From assembly GCA_922989275.2 (NCBI GenBank), contig OV277869.1:42950189-43014188 (forward strand): a stretch of DNA of 64,000 nt, read 5' to 3'. A program made the translations under genes and the position numbers. Shown here in pieces: positions 20,501-31,731 of the stretch. This DNA comes from Gari tellinella (lineage: Eukaryota; Mollusca; Bivalvia; Cardiida; Psammobiidae). Position 1 is the stretch's first letter. Every line of letters starts with the position of its first letter. The notes beneath the pieces are model-generated. The model saw nothing but the letters and a program-made list of their open reading frames with translations. It did no database searches and was not told where the DNA came from.

Positions 20501-21913
20501 CAAGAGGGCCAGAATGGCCCTTGATCGCTCACCTGTCCATGGTGACACTAGGATGGGTCACTTGATTTCAGAAAAAAAGATTGGTAAAAGGTTGACCCCA
20601 AGGGCGTGGCAAAATTTGAACAACTTTGATAGAGGACCTGTAGATGATGTTATGTGCAAAATATCTAAACTCAGTGTGCTGTGGTTTCAGACAAGAATAT
20701 TTTTGAAGTTTTCATTGAAAAAATCTATTTTTAGCTCCGGTGACCCAGATATGCAACAGACCAGAACCAATTCATCAATATATGTGAAGGACCTCTTGAA
20801 GTTACACCATGCCAAGTATCAAAGCTCTGGCCATATTGGTTTCTGAGTAAAAGATGTTTGACCATTTCACTATGTAACTCTATGTAAAACGGTGACCCCC
20901 CGGGGTAGGGCCAATTTTGACCCCAGGGGTAAAATTTGAACACTTTTGATAGAGGACCTGTAGACGATGCTATGTGCAAAATATCTAAACTCAGTGTACT
21001 ATGGTTTCAGACAAGAAGATTTTTGAAGTTTTCTTTGAAAAAAATCTATTTTTAGCTCCAGTGACCCAGATATGCAACAGACCGAAACCAATTCAACAAT
21101 ATATGTGCAGGACTTCTAGAAGTTATACCATGCCAAATATCAAAGCTCTGGTCATATTGGTTTCAGAGAAAAAGATGTTTGAACATTTCACTATATAACT
21201 CTATGTAAAACTGTGACCCCCGGGGCGGGGCCAATTTTGACCCCAGGGACAAAATCTGAACAACTTTGATAGAGGACCTGTAGACGATGCTATGTTCAAA
21301 ATATCTAAGCTTAGTGTACTATTATTTCAGACAAGAAGATTTTTGAAGTTCTCATTGAAAAAATCTATTTTTAGCTCTTGTGACCTAGATATACAACAGA
21401 CCGGAACCAATTCAACAATATATGTCAAATACCTCTAGAAGTTATACCATGCCAAATATCAAAGCTCTGGTCATATTGGTTTCAGAGAAAAAGATGTTTG
21501 AACTTTTCACTATATAACTCTATGTAAAACGGTGACCCCCGGGGCGGAGTCAATTTTGACCCCAGGGGCAAAATTTGAACAACTTTGATAGAGGACCTGT
21601 AGATGATGCTATGTGCCAAATATCTAAGCTCTGGCCCTTTTGGTTTTTGACAAGAAGATTTTTTAAGATTTCCTCATTTTTTCACTTTGGTTGCCATGGC
21701 AACCAGAGTTCTGCATTGTTTCAAATTCTTTGAACAACTTTGAAAGAGCTTGACCCAAGGAACATTCCTGTGAAGTTTGGTTGCAATCCAGCCAGTGGTT
21801 TTGGAGAAGAAGATGTTTGAAGAAATTGTTGACGCACAACGCACGACGCCGGACGCCGGACAAAGACCGACCACAAAAGCTCACCTTGAGCACTTTGTGC
21901 TCAGGTGAGCTAA
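20501..21913 (+). mobile_element. Mollusc-type element with 320-bp tandem core (N-type)
   Basis: The 5' end has AGGGCCAGAATGGCCCTTGA then CGCTCACCTG. The 3' end is AAAAGCTCACC, an inner hairpin TTGAGCACTTTGTGCTCA, then GGTGAGCTAA. The core has four units with 'agaggacctgtag' at 20631, 20951, 21271 and 21590, a regular 320-bp period. The stem at the 3' end just before a terminal TAA recalls Helitron-like ends, but this is not proven. Open reading frames inside are repeat shadows. Confidence 0.8.
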
Positions 21914-22054
21914 CAATGTACTTCAATATTATCAGCAAATAGGCTGAAATAGCATAAAATTACTGTGGGAATATATCTTAAAATGTTCTTTGATTGTGGA
22001 GTCATCCATAAACATATAAACTGTAAAATTACAAACAGTGCAGACCCTGATCAG

Positions 22055-22410
22055 TCTAATGACTCTTACAGAGGCCCTCTGATCTGGGTCTACACTGTTT
22101 GTGTAGGACAGGTGTACCATTCAAAGATACACAGTTAGTAAAGGATGGTCATTTCTCACTGCTTCTAAGCGTTTAACGCATTAACAGTGTAGAGCCAGAC
22201 CAGAGAGCACTATGTTTGCATTGCTAATCTAGCTTTAATGTCTAATGACTCTTACAGGGGCCCTCTGATCTGGGTCTACACTGTTTGTGTAGGACAGGTG
22301 TACCATTCAAAGATACACTGTTAGTAAAGGATGGTCATTTCTCACTGCTTCTAAGCGTTTAACGCATTAACAGTGTAGAGCCAGACCAGAGAGCACTATG
22401 TTTGCATTAA
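22055..22410. repeat. 186-bp tandem duplication of family B-like sequence
   Basis: TCTAATGACTCTTACAG begins at 22055 and again at 22241, and about 170 bp follow almost identically. Each unit holds 'ctctgatctgggtctacactg' (a family B right arm) and 'cattaacagtgtagagcc'. Duplicating only one arm has left unpaired half-hairpins. Confidence 0.88.
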
Positions 22411-22666
22411 TTTAGCTTTTATATATTGTGCATGGGAAACGGGTGAAATGAAACTTCAGCATCGAAAGGGTTAAAGTTTATTCAAATAAAACATTCTCTT
22501 TTCTGCTTCGCCTGGGAAGAATTCATAACTGGGTATATAGTTACATAATTAGTCTGATGTCTCCACTGCTCAATACAGTAGGACTTGTGTTCAGCGGCCA
22601 CTCAAAAAAAAGGTTGGTGAATTATCTGTCTGTACTCTGTAGTGCAGGACTGCTGGAAGTTTAGTA

Positions 22667-23040
22667 GCCAGTTACTCCATAAATACGCTTTTTTACGCCT
22701 CTGATCTATTCCTCCACTGATATAAATAGTTCCAATTAACCCATTACCCCTAGTCTGACTCTAGTATTGAATATTGGTGACAACTTAAAGCAGGTTGAAA
22801 GTAAAGCAGAATGCGCCTTAAGGCGCATTCTGCTTCACTTTCAGCCTGCTTTAAGTTATTGTCTCCTAGGATAAAGAAAATATTTCTTATGGTACATATT
22901 CATAACTGTATAAATCTGAACTATTGTCTTCAGTGGATGAATAAATTAGAAGCGTTAAAAGGCATATGTATGGGGAATAGGATAATATAGTATTGTTTTG
23001 CATCATCAGAGAAATATTCTATATCTCTTTGCAGATTTAT
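22667..23040 (+). repeat. Family A MITE interrupted by another family A copy
   Basis: 'ccagttactccataaatacg' and 'tattcctccactgatataaa' start a forward copy. It breaks at 'gttccaatt' where the reverse copy at 22736-22984 begins, and resumes as 'atatagtattgttttgcatc' and 'gaaatattctatatctcttt'. The 3' half is lost. Confidence 0.65.
22736..22984 (-). repeat. Family A MITE nested in family A
   Basis: TTAACCCATTACCCCTAGTC to TATGGGGAATAGGATAA, reverse orientation, with hairpin at about 22784-22855. It sits where the host copy reads AATTTATA in other copies. Confidence 0.75.
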
Positions 23041-23074
23041 GCAGGACAGGCGAGTTTGGTGCAGGACAAAAGTA

Positions 23075-23327
23075 TTAACCCTTTCCCTTATAGAAGCGAC
23101 TTTTAGCACATTCATTTTATTCATCCGCTGAAGAAAATAGTTCCAAATTATACAGTAATGAATATGTGTCATATTTAATACTTTCCTTATTCTAGCAGTT
23201 AATAGCTTAAAGCAGGCTGAAAGTAAAGTAGAATGCGCCTTAGGGCGCATTCTGCTTTACTTTCAACCTGCTTTAAGTAGTCACATATCTTCAATACTAG
23301 AAACAATGCTATCAGGTAAAGGGTTAA
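23075..23327 (+). repeat. Family A MITE, complete
   Basis: TTAACCCTTTCCCTTATAG to CAGGTAAAGGGTTAA, with a hairpin at about 23206-23277 (GCGCCTTAGGGCGC apex). The left end is like the copy at 14993. Confidence 0.85.
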
Positions 23328-23366
23328 GGCACCTGTAGAATTCTTTTGTCTTACTCGAGTCCTGCA

Positions 23367-23594
23367 TTAACTCTTTGCAGGCTCTTAGCCGCCGATATAT
23401 CCACCACAATGATTGCCTATGCAAACAGTTTAGATCCAGATGAGACTCCGCGTAACGCGGCGTCTCATCAGCCTCCAAGCTGTTTGCCATTCTGACCCTG
23501 AATTTAAAAGAAAATTTGAAAATGCTAATTTTAGAACAGTAGCAGACGACAAATGTTGCAGACGAAAAATATTACCCAGCATACAAAGAGTTAA
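23367..23594 (-). repeat. Family C MITE, complete, reverse
   Basis: TTAACTCTTTGCAGGCTC, then 'gccgatatatccaccac', hairpin 23420-23487 (GCAAACAGTTTAGATCC arm, CGCGTAACGCG apex), then 'agcagacgacaaatgttgca' and CATACAAAGAGTTAA. Confidence 0.88.
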
Positions 23595-23605
23595 GCAGTT
23601 AAATA

Positions 23606-24872
23606 TAGGTCGTTTGCAGTTCAAAAAAACACGATAATTTTCAAATATCTCCAAAACAAGAAAATTGAGACAAATGGATTTTTGCATAGATTTATGATAT
23701 ACTTATACCAACTCTGACAAAAAAGAAATATTTTTTTCTCTTTGTAATAAAAAAGTTTTATTCATAACTTCTATATAAAGTTTACACTTCTAAGGGACAG
23801 TTTTCCGAAGGGTGATTTCAAGTTATTCAACAGCCTATCTTTCACGACCCGGCAACGCCTCACCGTTAAGCCATCGCATACCATAGCAGTTTACAACTAA
23901 CCGAACGAGGCCCTGACTGGGGTACGTTAAACGTATTAACCGACCATACTGTCATTTGCGCATGAGATCCTAATCGGACACCGGAGCCATTTCGTATCTG
24001 AATAGTATCCGAACCATGTGCCACTCATACGAAAGCGAAAGTTTTATCAACAAAACGCAAAATAACTAAATGCGATAAATAGCAGAAGAGACATGTTCAT
24101 ACCAGACGATCTACACCAACTTACAATTATCAAATTTTCAACAGAATGATTCCAGATCAGTTCGAAAACCTTTATTATTTTATTAAGGAAACGTAATGTA
24201 AACGTAAGTGCAATACAACTCGAACATTAATACATATTAAGCTCCAAATAAGGGGAGTATTTCCAAAACTAAATCTTTATTTCTGAATTAAGCCCTATGA
24301 TGCGACTTCTCATTAGAACGTCTTTCTTCGAGTAGTCACACTATAGGAGTTGGTGCTGAACTGGGTGAGAAAATGTTGGACTTGTTCAAGTTTCTCTCTC
24401 TTATCTGGAGCTCTGTAATTATGTAGATCTATTAGAGCTTCGGTTTGAAAAGTAATTGCAATTCTCTTTATTTCTGGTGAAGAGTTCGTGGATTTAGGCA
24501 TAGTAAAAATGTAATGGATTATGGGGCCTCACAATTAATTTTGTACAACTAAACAACCAATATCAGCACGGGATTCACCTTTCAGACAGAAGCAACTTGC
24601 ACGGGATTTTACCTGGGGATATTCTCCAATATAAACAAACATGATCAAGGTAATAGCCAATAACACCCCACGTAATTGACCATTTTCAGCGACACAAAAT
24701 TTATATAAAACAAAGAAGAAAAGTTTTTAGTTAGAGTTTCAAAAATTCTGAATTTCCTTGTCAGAGTTGGTATAGACACATCATAAGTGTATGCAAAATT
24801 CAATTTAGATACGTCCATTAGTTTTTAAATTATCTAAGATTTATCGTGTTTTTTTGAACTGCAAACGACCTA
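23606..24872. mobile_element. TA-bounded element with TIRs of about 120 bp
   Basis: TAGGTCGTTTGCAGTTCAAA and its inverse close a 1267-bp unit, with TA at 23604-23605 and 24873-24874. The arms stay alignable for about 120 bp, as far as 'taccaactctgaca' on both sides. No transposase frame remains. A family E copy lies inside. Tc1/mariner-type by target site. Confidence 0.82.
24241..24415 (+). repeat. Family E MITE, decayed
   Basis: GCTCCAAATAAGGGGAGTAT to CTTATCTGGAGCTCTG. The first bases of the left end and part of the right hairpin arm are lost. It is nested in the TA-bounded element at 23606-24872. Confidence 0.75.
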
Positions 24873-25446
24873 TACCTGTCTTCAAAGAGCGCCAAACTTC
24901 TTTATTCAATGGCTGCATGCTTCATACAGGTTTAACTGTAGTTATGAATAATTACTCTTATGTCGCCACATGCTTTCACATGACAGAGTCCAATGACTAT
25001 AGTGTCTGTGTGATTTAAATGCCACAATTTTACAGGTAGCATGAATGACGTTACTAAATAGAAAATTGCCTTTATAGCCTGTATAGATCAGGTGACAGTT
25101 TTGGAAATGTGCCCTGACACATTATGGTTGTAGATAGGAACTCATCAAAATAAGCTTGAACCATTTGAATTTGAATGTTTGTCATCTTTTCAAAACCTCT
25201 CCCTGTCTCTATCTCACTCTCTCGATCCCTTGGATTCCCTGTATCTCTTTTGGGAACATGAGTTTGCAGACAATAAAGTTGGGTATACAATAGTCATTCT
25301 ACATGCATGTTCATAGATAACCAGATGAAACTCTTACATCTCCATTCCCACCAGTGCAAAGAGTGAAGGTCTATAGAACAAATGACACTTTTCCAATATA
25401 ATCGTGTTTAAAATGGATCTACACTGTTTGCAAAGATGCCAATTTG
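24873..25446. other. Unassigned stretch
   Basis: No gene is seen. At 25356-25435 there is a family B-like remnant ('cagtgcaaagagtgaaggtc' and 'ggatctacactgtttgc'). Confidence 0.35.
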
Positions 25447-25857
25447 CCAGTTTTACTTTCAACCTACTTTAGGCTACCATCTGCTTGGATATAGAAAATA
25501 TCTTGACTGTATAAAGTTCTATAGTGGAGGAAATTATGAATTAAAGTTTTTTGTTCTGTTTTGATTTTACGTCACTTTCAACAGTATTTCAGTCATATTG
25601 CGACGTCCAGCTAATTATAGGTGGAGGAAGACCCCAGAAGTCCCTTATGCACTGTTTCAGGCACAAATCGGCAACTGGGTAGAACCACCGACCTTCATCA
25701 AGCCAGCTGGAAGACTTCTTCACATGAAAACTACTGGGATTCGAACTCACAGCGGTGAGGAGCTTATAGTGATGTAAGTCACAGTGACTATACCACTAAG
25801 CCACGGAGGCCCCCATGTGAATTAAAGACGTAAATGCATGCTCTACAGGGTAATGAT
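25447..25857 (-). repeat. Family A MITE split by a V-SINE
   Basis: 'ttttactttcaacctacttt' and 'ctgcttggatatagaaaata' run in reverse family A order to 'ggaaattatgaattaaag', where the SINE is inserted. The copy resumes as 'gaattaaagacgtaaatgca' and ends at 'ctacagggtaatgattta'. The left hairpin arm is gone. Confidence 0.75.
25547..25817 (-). mobile_element. V-SINE (RUDI-like), with 10-bp TSD
   Basis: Read on the minus strand it has a tRNA-like head (CCTCCGTGGCTTAGTGGTAT A-box region, GAGTTCGAATCCC B-box), then a body with 'cagttgccgatttgtgcctg' and 'gggtcttcctccacc'. Its conserved tail holds 'gacgtcgcaatatgactgaa', 'atactgttgaaagtgacgta' and a short A-rich end. This tail is the V-type domain known from molluscan SINEs. 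TGAATTAAAG occurs at 25537-25546 and 25818-25827 as the target duplication. Confidence 0.85.
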
Positions 25858-25910
25858 TTAATAAAAGAATGTTCATTTCAAAAGACATTTTGACTGCTTT
25901 AAAACAGAAC

Positions 25911-26874
25911 CAGGGCTGCCATAAGTTGACATAAAAAATCCTAAGATTTCCAAAGGCACAGGTTCAGAAACTATACATTTCAGCCCTACAAAAATCTAAT
26001 TTTAAAACATCAGAATTTGAACATTTAAAACACGCCTGTGATACAAGAATACATTTTATTGTCATAAACATAATAATTTTTGTTAATAGAAGACCCGAGT
26101 TCTTTTCGAAATAAAGCATTTATTGACCATGATTTTGTGTTTTTCATGTAAAAAACTAACAAATTAAGAGTTAGAAAGACGATTTTTTCTATGGCGCCAC
26201 CCATCGACCAAATTTACATTTTGTTATTTGTTATTCTTATTTTAAAACAATTAATTTGTTATATTTATATTTTTGGTCGAGGAGTGGCGCCTATGCCAAA
26301 ATCAGTGAAAATGTTCCAAAATATGGGAAAAAACACCGTTTGGAGATTTTCTGATAGCTGGTTGCTATAGCAACATACATATTTCTCTATCAATTTTACT
26401 ATTTTTTAAATAGTTTTATCATTGTTTGATTATCATTATATTAATTATGCTCAAATACTATGTTTTCCTATTGATACGATAAAATTTTGAAAAAATAAGC
26501 CATTTTTATGTTATTTTAAGTACATTGTATTTGGTTGCTATATTTAACAACATGGAAGTGAATATGGAGAAATTTCTTATACCACATACCTATCTACCAT
26601 CTGTGAAAATTTGATGTACATTTGACATAGGGCCAATTTCACCCCTTTTTGAACCTATGCCTTTGCATTTTTCAAGTGCAATTTTACGAATCGTACCTTT
26701 ACCCCATTGCCTGTATCTAGTTTTGTTGACATGTGGCTGCTTAAAGCAGGCTGAAAGTAAAGCAGAATGCGCCTTAAGGCACATTCTGCTTTACTTTCTG
26801 CCTGCTTTAAGCTACCATGTACTAGAAAAAAATATGAAGATTTAAGAAAAATCCAGAGAAAATTGGCAGCCCTG
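25911..26874 (+). mobile_element. Family K element interrupted by a 707-bp insertion
   Basis: CAGGGCTGCCATAAGTTGAC to TGGCAGCCCTG match the 245-bp copy at 11380. Flanks CAGAAC and AAGAAC agree at five of six bases. The body breaks after 'gatttccaaa' and resumes at 'tttgcatttttcaagtgc'. The family A-type hairpin is at about 26739-26811. Confidence 0.85.
25955..26661. mobile_element. Insertion with GGCACAGGTTCA ends
   Basis: GGCACAGGTTCAGAAA and the inverse of TTTTGAACCTATGCC are terminal inverted repeats. Compared with the uninterrupted copy at 11380, the insertion splits AAATTT into AAA and TTT with no extra duplicated base that I can identify. An inner foldback (GGCGCCACCCATCGACCAAA with its imperfect inverse) lies at about 26192-26294. 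Confidence 0.7.
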
Positions 26875-27289
26875 AAGAACAAAGGTAAAGCACAATTCGT
26901 GAAAGACTTCAGCTCACGCAGCATTTCACTGCGACAAAATTGCTAAACCGTTATCATTTAATAAACAAATTCACACAACTTTTGACTTATTTATAGAACT
27001 TTAGTCTCACAACAAAAAGGTAAGACATGTATCGGACAAGGTGACCGCAATGTGTCACCTGTTTTACATATGGCAGACAAAAAACTCAAAATGTCAAAAG
27101 CTGAAATATAAGGTGGAAAGGTTATTATAATGAGAAGATAAGAATGCCCAATGGCAAGTTGATTTTGGACTAGACTAAACTTTGCGTTAATTTAATCCTT
27201 TGCATTCAAAGAAATGTCTTTGAATTACTCCTATTATATTTGCAAATGACATTCTTTACCCCTATCCTACATAACCAATCGATGTTTTC

Positions 27290-27530
27290 AGTATGAATGA
27301 GAATGTAAATTGAAGACAGAATCAGATGGTTGCTTCAAGCAGACTGAAAGTAAAGCAGAATGATCCATTGGGAGCAATTAGACTGCTTTACTTTCAGCAT
27401 GCTTTCAGATATACCATCTGCACGGATAAAGGAACTATTTCTTATTAAACATAATTATGCAAGTCTGTAACAAATGGAATACAGTAAAGGCTTATATCTA
27501 TGGGGCAATTAAATGATGGATTAAATGGGC
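27290..27530 (+). repeat. Family A-like copy, decayed
   Basis: The hairpin 'gcttcaagcagactgaaagtaaag' and its inverse 'gctttactttcagcatgc' enclose 'agaatgatccattgggagca'. 'taccatctgcacggataaag' follows in the manner of reverse copies. Both ends are unclear. Confidence 0.55.
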
Positions 27531-27568
27531 AAATATAACACAAGTTTCACACTAATTTGAACAAATGG

Positions 27569-27820
27569 TTAACCCATTACCCCATAAATATGCCTTTTTA
27601 CTCCTTTGATTTATTCCTCCACTGAGGAAAATAGTTCTAACTTATACAATTATGAATATGTATGAAAAGAAATATTTTCTATATTCTAGCAGATGGTAGC
27701 TTAAAGCAGGCTGAAAGTGAAGCAGAATGCGCCCTAAGGTGCATTCTGCTTTACTTTCAACCTGCTTTAAGTGGTCACCTGTCTACAAAACTAGAAACAA
27801 GCTATGGGGTAATGGGTTAA
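27569..27820 (+). repeat. Family A MITE, complete
   Basis: TTAACCCATTACCCCATAAA to TATGGGGTAATGGGTTAA, 252 bp, hairpin at about 27699-27771. It is close to what I take as the family consensus. Confidence 0.9.
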
Positions 27821-28253
27821 TAAATTATGATATAGTAAGGTTGATTACCTGTTCTTATTTCCCATCCTGTGTGTTCTGAAGTTGGGTATGTACACTCACA
27901 CACAAGCTGCCTGGCTAAACAGCACTAAGCAAATGCTCCGTTTGAAAAACTTGGTATAGTTCAGGGGTAGTGATCCATGAAAATACAAATGTACCTAAGA
28001 ATGCATTTTTATCCTCCGTGTAATTATACCAGCTTCAAGCTGTGTTAGCCTTCAACCACAGTCTATAGACATGGAAATAAAGGTTGTCTGCTGTAATTAT
28101 GTCGTCTGCATTATACATCAAAATTATTTGTATGGTTTTTAATACCCTAAGAAATTGAATAAACATCAGTTTGATCTTAATCTAATGCCCTGTTTGCATG
28201 AAATCTAATATTTCTGCAAATACCAGTTAATTCAAAATTCAAAGACTAAGGGT

Positions 28254-28475
28254 TAACCCTTAAAAGGCTAAATAATTGTCGGCTGCTAAAAAATATTTGC
28301 TGCTGAAAATCCAAAACGAACACCGTTTCAACTATTTGTGCAAAAATACAATTCCTGTGAGAAACAGTTTAGATCCAGATCAGGCCCCACTAAACCTGGG
28401 GCCTGATCTGGATCAGAACTGTTTTGCGAAATTATTTGTTTATTTTTACACAGCATGCAGTGTGATTATATGGTA
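28254..28475 (+). repeat. Family D MITE, right end decayed
   Basis: TTAACCCTTAAAAGGCTAA and 'aattgtcggctgctaaaaaa' start it. The hairpin at 28362-28428 has GAAACAGTTTAGATCC and a CCCCACTAAACCTGGGG centre. The right terminus is not recognisable. Confidence 0.65.
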
Positions 28476-29069
28476 AATCTGGTCAAGCCTTGTCTCCTTG
28501 ACAAACACCAACCCCATCAGATTATCATTGGCCCAAGGCTGTTTCATCAACTGTCTACAGCCCAACCCCAATATTACTGCCACTCAATATAATACTTGAA
28601 TTGGTTTCCATGACGTCAGGTGACTGCTAAAAACAATACGACTTTTGCTTTACTTTCATCATCACTTACTTCTTTTACACAGTTAGCAATAAGACTTATG
28701 TAGAGCAGCTGTACAAGAGAGGTGTCACTGTAAAATATCAAACACATCATTCTGCATATTGTTTGGATCAAGATCAAATGCCAAGTAATATGACATCAAA
28801 ATTAATCTAGACCCAAGCTTTTGGATTCTTAAGTCATTTTTTTTTTTAAAGTTCATAATGCAACAAATATTACAACTTTGAATATTTTACACAGAGTGTT
28901 AATTTTTGCTTTCCTGTCTGATTAAAAAAGTCCTTTATATTAAAATTTGCTTAAAAAAAAGATAAAAAAAATTAACATCGGCTGCATGTGATAGACTTAA
29001 ATTAATACATATATTTGGCATACTAACTCAACTAAAGTCACTAAGCTCCTGAGCTCAGTACATATTGGG
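28476..29069. other. Unassigned stretch
   Basis: No gene is seen. A weak GGATC-type stem remnant ('gtttggatcaagatcaaatg') lies at about 28761. Confidence 0.35.
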
Positions 29070-29135
29070 TAATTTCAGACTAAGGTCAAGGTCATTTTGA
29101 GGTCATGGTCACATCAGGGGGCATAGTGTTTCTCT
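29070..29135 (-). repeat. Fragment of the ACCTTGACCTT minisatellite element
   Basis: It reads 'aaggtcaaggtcattttgag', 'gtcatggtcacatcaggggg' and 'catagtgtttc', the reverse complement of the start of the element at 35097. Confidence 0.7.
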
Positions 29136-29321
29136 ATAACACATCTTTATGCAGTTCTTAGCAGTTCCAAGGTTACAGTAATCTAATTCCTGGTAATTCC
29201 TTTCCCAGTATATAAAGCAGTAATCAACAATATCCATGATCCCATGAGTATAGAAAGGAACAATTTCAAGCACACCCACATAATATCGTAACCTTTTTCT
29301 CCAAGCAAGAGCCATTAACCT

Positions 29322-29565
29322 GTTAACCCATAGCCTGTTTCTAGTTTTGGAGATATGTGGCCACTTAAAGCAGGTTGAAAGTAAAGCAGAATGTGCCCTA
29401 AGGCGCATTCTGCTTTACTTTCAGCCTGCTTTAAGCTATTATCTGCTAGGATATAGAAAATATTTCCTATGATTTGTATTTGTGACAGTATAAATTGAAA
29501 CTATTTTCTTCAGTGGATGAATTAATTAAAGGCGTAAAAAGGAGTGTTTATGGGGTAATGGGTTA
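29322..29565 (-). repeat. Family A MITE, complete, reverse
   Basis: TTAACCCATAGCCTGTTTC (terminus shortened) to TATGGGGTAATGGGTTAA, with hairpin at about 29364-29434. Confidence 0.85.
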
Positions 29566-29849
29566 AAGGATGCTTTTATCCATTCCTCAGCATAAAGATT
29601 CAGAAGAATTGTTCTTTAACAGTTTTTGTACAATCGTTCATTGTAAAAGTGATTTTTTCAAATTACCTCCCTTTGCATTGAAAAAGGACTAAACTTTAAT
29701 CAAACAAAACTTGAAAACCAGTTATTCTTGATCCACTTCATGAGGTCCCTTAAGTTATTTTCTACTGTTCCATATGTCTTTTATGTTGACTTTTAGACCT
29801 TAACGAGACATCGCAGACGATGCGAATACCCTCATTCAGTTCTATTTAT

Positions 29850-30605
29850 ACTAACGATGACCTTTTAAAAGGGGTGATGTCTGTGAACATGTGTGTGAAG
29901 TTTCGTGGTAAATGAAATATACTCTGGACAAAACGATTTATATACATACAAACATATATACATTTTACAATAAAGGTCAAGGTCACAGTGACTTTAAAGT
30001 AGTATGTTACACTCCACCATCCCATGATGTACTCACACATCAAATTTGGTATTCCTAGCTGATACGGTACAGAAGATATGCTCCAGACAAGCCGTTTTAA
30101 AAAATTGAGGTCAAAGGTCAAGGTCACAGTGACCTTAAAGTAGTACTCACACAACTAATTGCTATTCTTAGCTAATGTGAAAAAGGATATATACTCCAGA
30201 CAAAACAAGTTACATACATACAAACATTTTACAATTGAGGTCAAAGGTCAAGGTCAATGTCACAGTGACTTTAAAGTAGTACTTGACACTCCGCCATGCC
30301 ATGATGTACTCACACACCAAATTTGCTATTCCTAGCTGATACGGTACATAAGATATGCTCTGGACAAGCTTTTTTTAAAAATTGAGGTCAAAGGTCAAGG
30401 TCAAGTCACAGTGGCCTTAAAGTAGTATGTGACAATCCGCAATCCCAAGATGTACTCACACAACAAGTTTGGTGTCCCTAGCTAATGTAGTAAAGGAGAT
30501 ATGCTCCGGACAAAAAGTATCACATATGGACGCGCACACATACATACACAAGTAAGGTCAGATCCCTTTATACACTCTCAATGAATCACAAGGGTATAAC
30601 AAAAC
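29850..30605 (+). repeat. Minisatellite-cored element, 'aaggtcaaggtcacagtgac' units
   Basis: At least four units contain 'ggtcaaggtcacagtgac' (29975, 30116, about 30250, about 30393), each followed by 'ttaaagtagtat', 'gatgtactcacac' and 'agatatgctccggac' variants. Unit lengths vary from about 130 to 150 bp. The array ends at 'atatggacgcgcacacatac'. The 102-residue open reading frame is a repeat shadow. Confidence 0.75.
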
Positions 30606-30669
30606 AGGAAATGTCTATTGGAAATCCCATGTTATATAACTAACTATAAACTTTGTTGTTGTTTTTTCT

Positions 30670-30815
30670 CAGTATAGTTCCACTTTATAGCTTATACTGA
30701 GTTATGTTACGGTATGCACCACGAAAATATTTTTCATATCCTAGAACATGGTAGCTTAAAGCAGGCTGAAAGTAATGCAAAGAAGCTATGGGGTACAGGG
30801 TATACCGGTAAAACA
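30670..30815 (+). repeat. Family A MITE, hairpin deleted
   Basis: 'agtatagttccactttata', 'atatcctagaacatggtagc' and 'ttaaagcaggctgaaagtaa' jump directly to 'agaagctatggggtacaggg'. The apex and right arm are missing. Confidence 0.7.
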
Positions 30816-31051
30816 AGTTCAGCAAAGCCAACCTTACTTAAAGCATTTGAAAATAATCTAGATAAGATAAAACTAAATTCAATATTTCTCAACATAAACT
30901 GACACTTTATATTTAAATCTGAGAAGTAAAAGCCGAATTATTTTCAAGCAAATACGACATTATGGCCGTAGTGGGATTAAATTCACTGTCAGAATTACAT
31001 TGTTCACTGTTACCATCATATTCATATTCTATTTAAGTATTAAACAGTTAT

Positions 31052-31230
31052 CAGGAATCCAGATAAAAGGGAGTTAACTGAACAAAACCATTGTTTTTTC
31101 CCTTATTTCAGCACCAAATCCTCTGGTGTTACTACTCATTAGAATTGTCTAAAAGACACAATTCTATTAAATAGTGACACCATAGGGTTTAACGCAGAAG
31201 CAAAGATTTAATTTAGTTAACATGCCTATT
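31052..31230 (-). repeat. Family E MITE, right end lost
   Basis: CAGGAATCCAGATAAAAGGG, 'gttaactgaacaaaacc', then the hairpin 'ggtgttactactcattagaa' with a mutated right arm. The CTTATCTGGAGCCCTG terminus is absent. Confidence 0.75.
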
Positions 31231-31479
31231 ATAAATTCTAAATTTGTGTAGTTTTCAAAAAAATCATCTATGCTCCAGGATGACATTAGTTCAATGAGTG
31301 TTTTAATGACAATTAAGTTACCATAGCAACAAATAATTAATTTCAGATTCAGTTACTTCTAATTTAATGCTTAAAATACTGAATGTAGGGTTTTGTCTAC
31401 TTGAAATGTCACCGCTTTAATAGTCTACAATTATTATTGTCTCTCTCTTTTCTACGTTAGCAGAAACACGATCTGAATG

Positions 31480-31590
31480 AGAAACTGAGATTGGATTCTG
31501 ATCAGATGTTGAGCTACTCAGTATCTGATCTGGATCCAAACTGTTTGCAAATGTCTAGTAAACTTTTTTCCCCAGGAATCTAAAGGGTTA
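31480..31590. repeat. GGATCC-type hairpin with D-like right end
   Basis: 'gaaactgagattggattctg', 'atcagatgttgagctactca' and 'gatctggatccaaactgttt' make a decayed stem. 'caggaatctaaagggttata' resembles a D-type terminus. Confidence 0.5.
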
Positions 31591-31731
31591 TAGGCATAAA
31601 CTTTATGAAACTTCAGATATTCCGTTACTGGTATAAATCCTGTCGTATCACTTAATAGCTGCTTTTAATATACACAATGATACGCAAACAACAGTTTAAC
31701 CATGTACAGATGCCTTGATGCCAGGATCTTT

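Noticed and set aside
20454..20846. Longest open frame in the window, 130 codons
   Set aside because: It lies within the tandem core of the N-type element. The corresponding positions in the other 320-bp units do not keep the frame open.
29850..30605. Nuclear-receptor binding sites suggested by AGGTCA direct repeats
   Set aside because: 'aggtcaaaggtcaaggtca' looks like direct half-sites, but it recurs as part of a minisatellite unit, so repeat origin is the simpler explanation.
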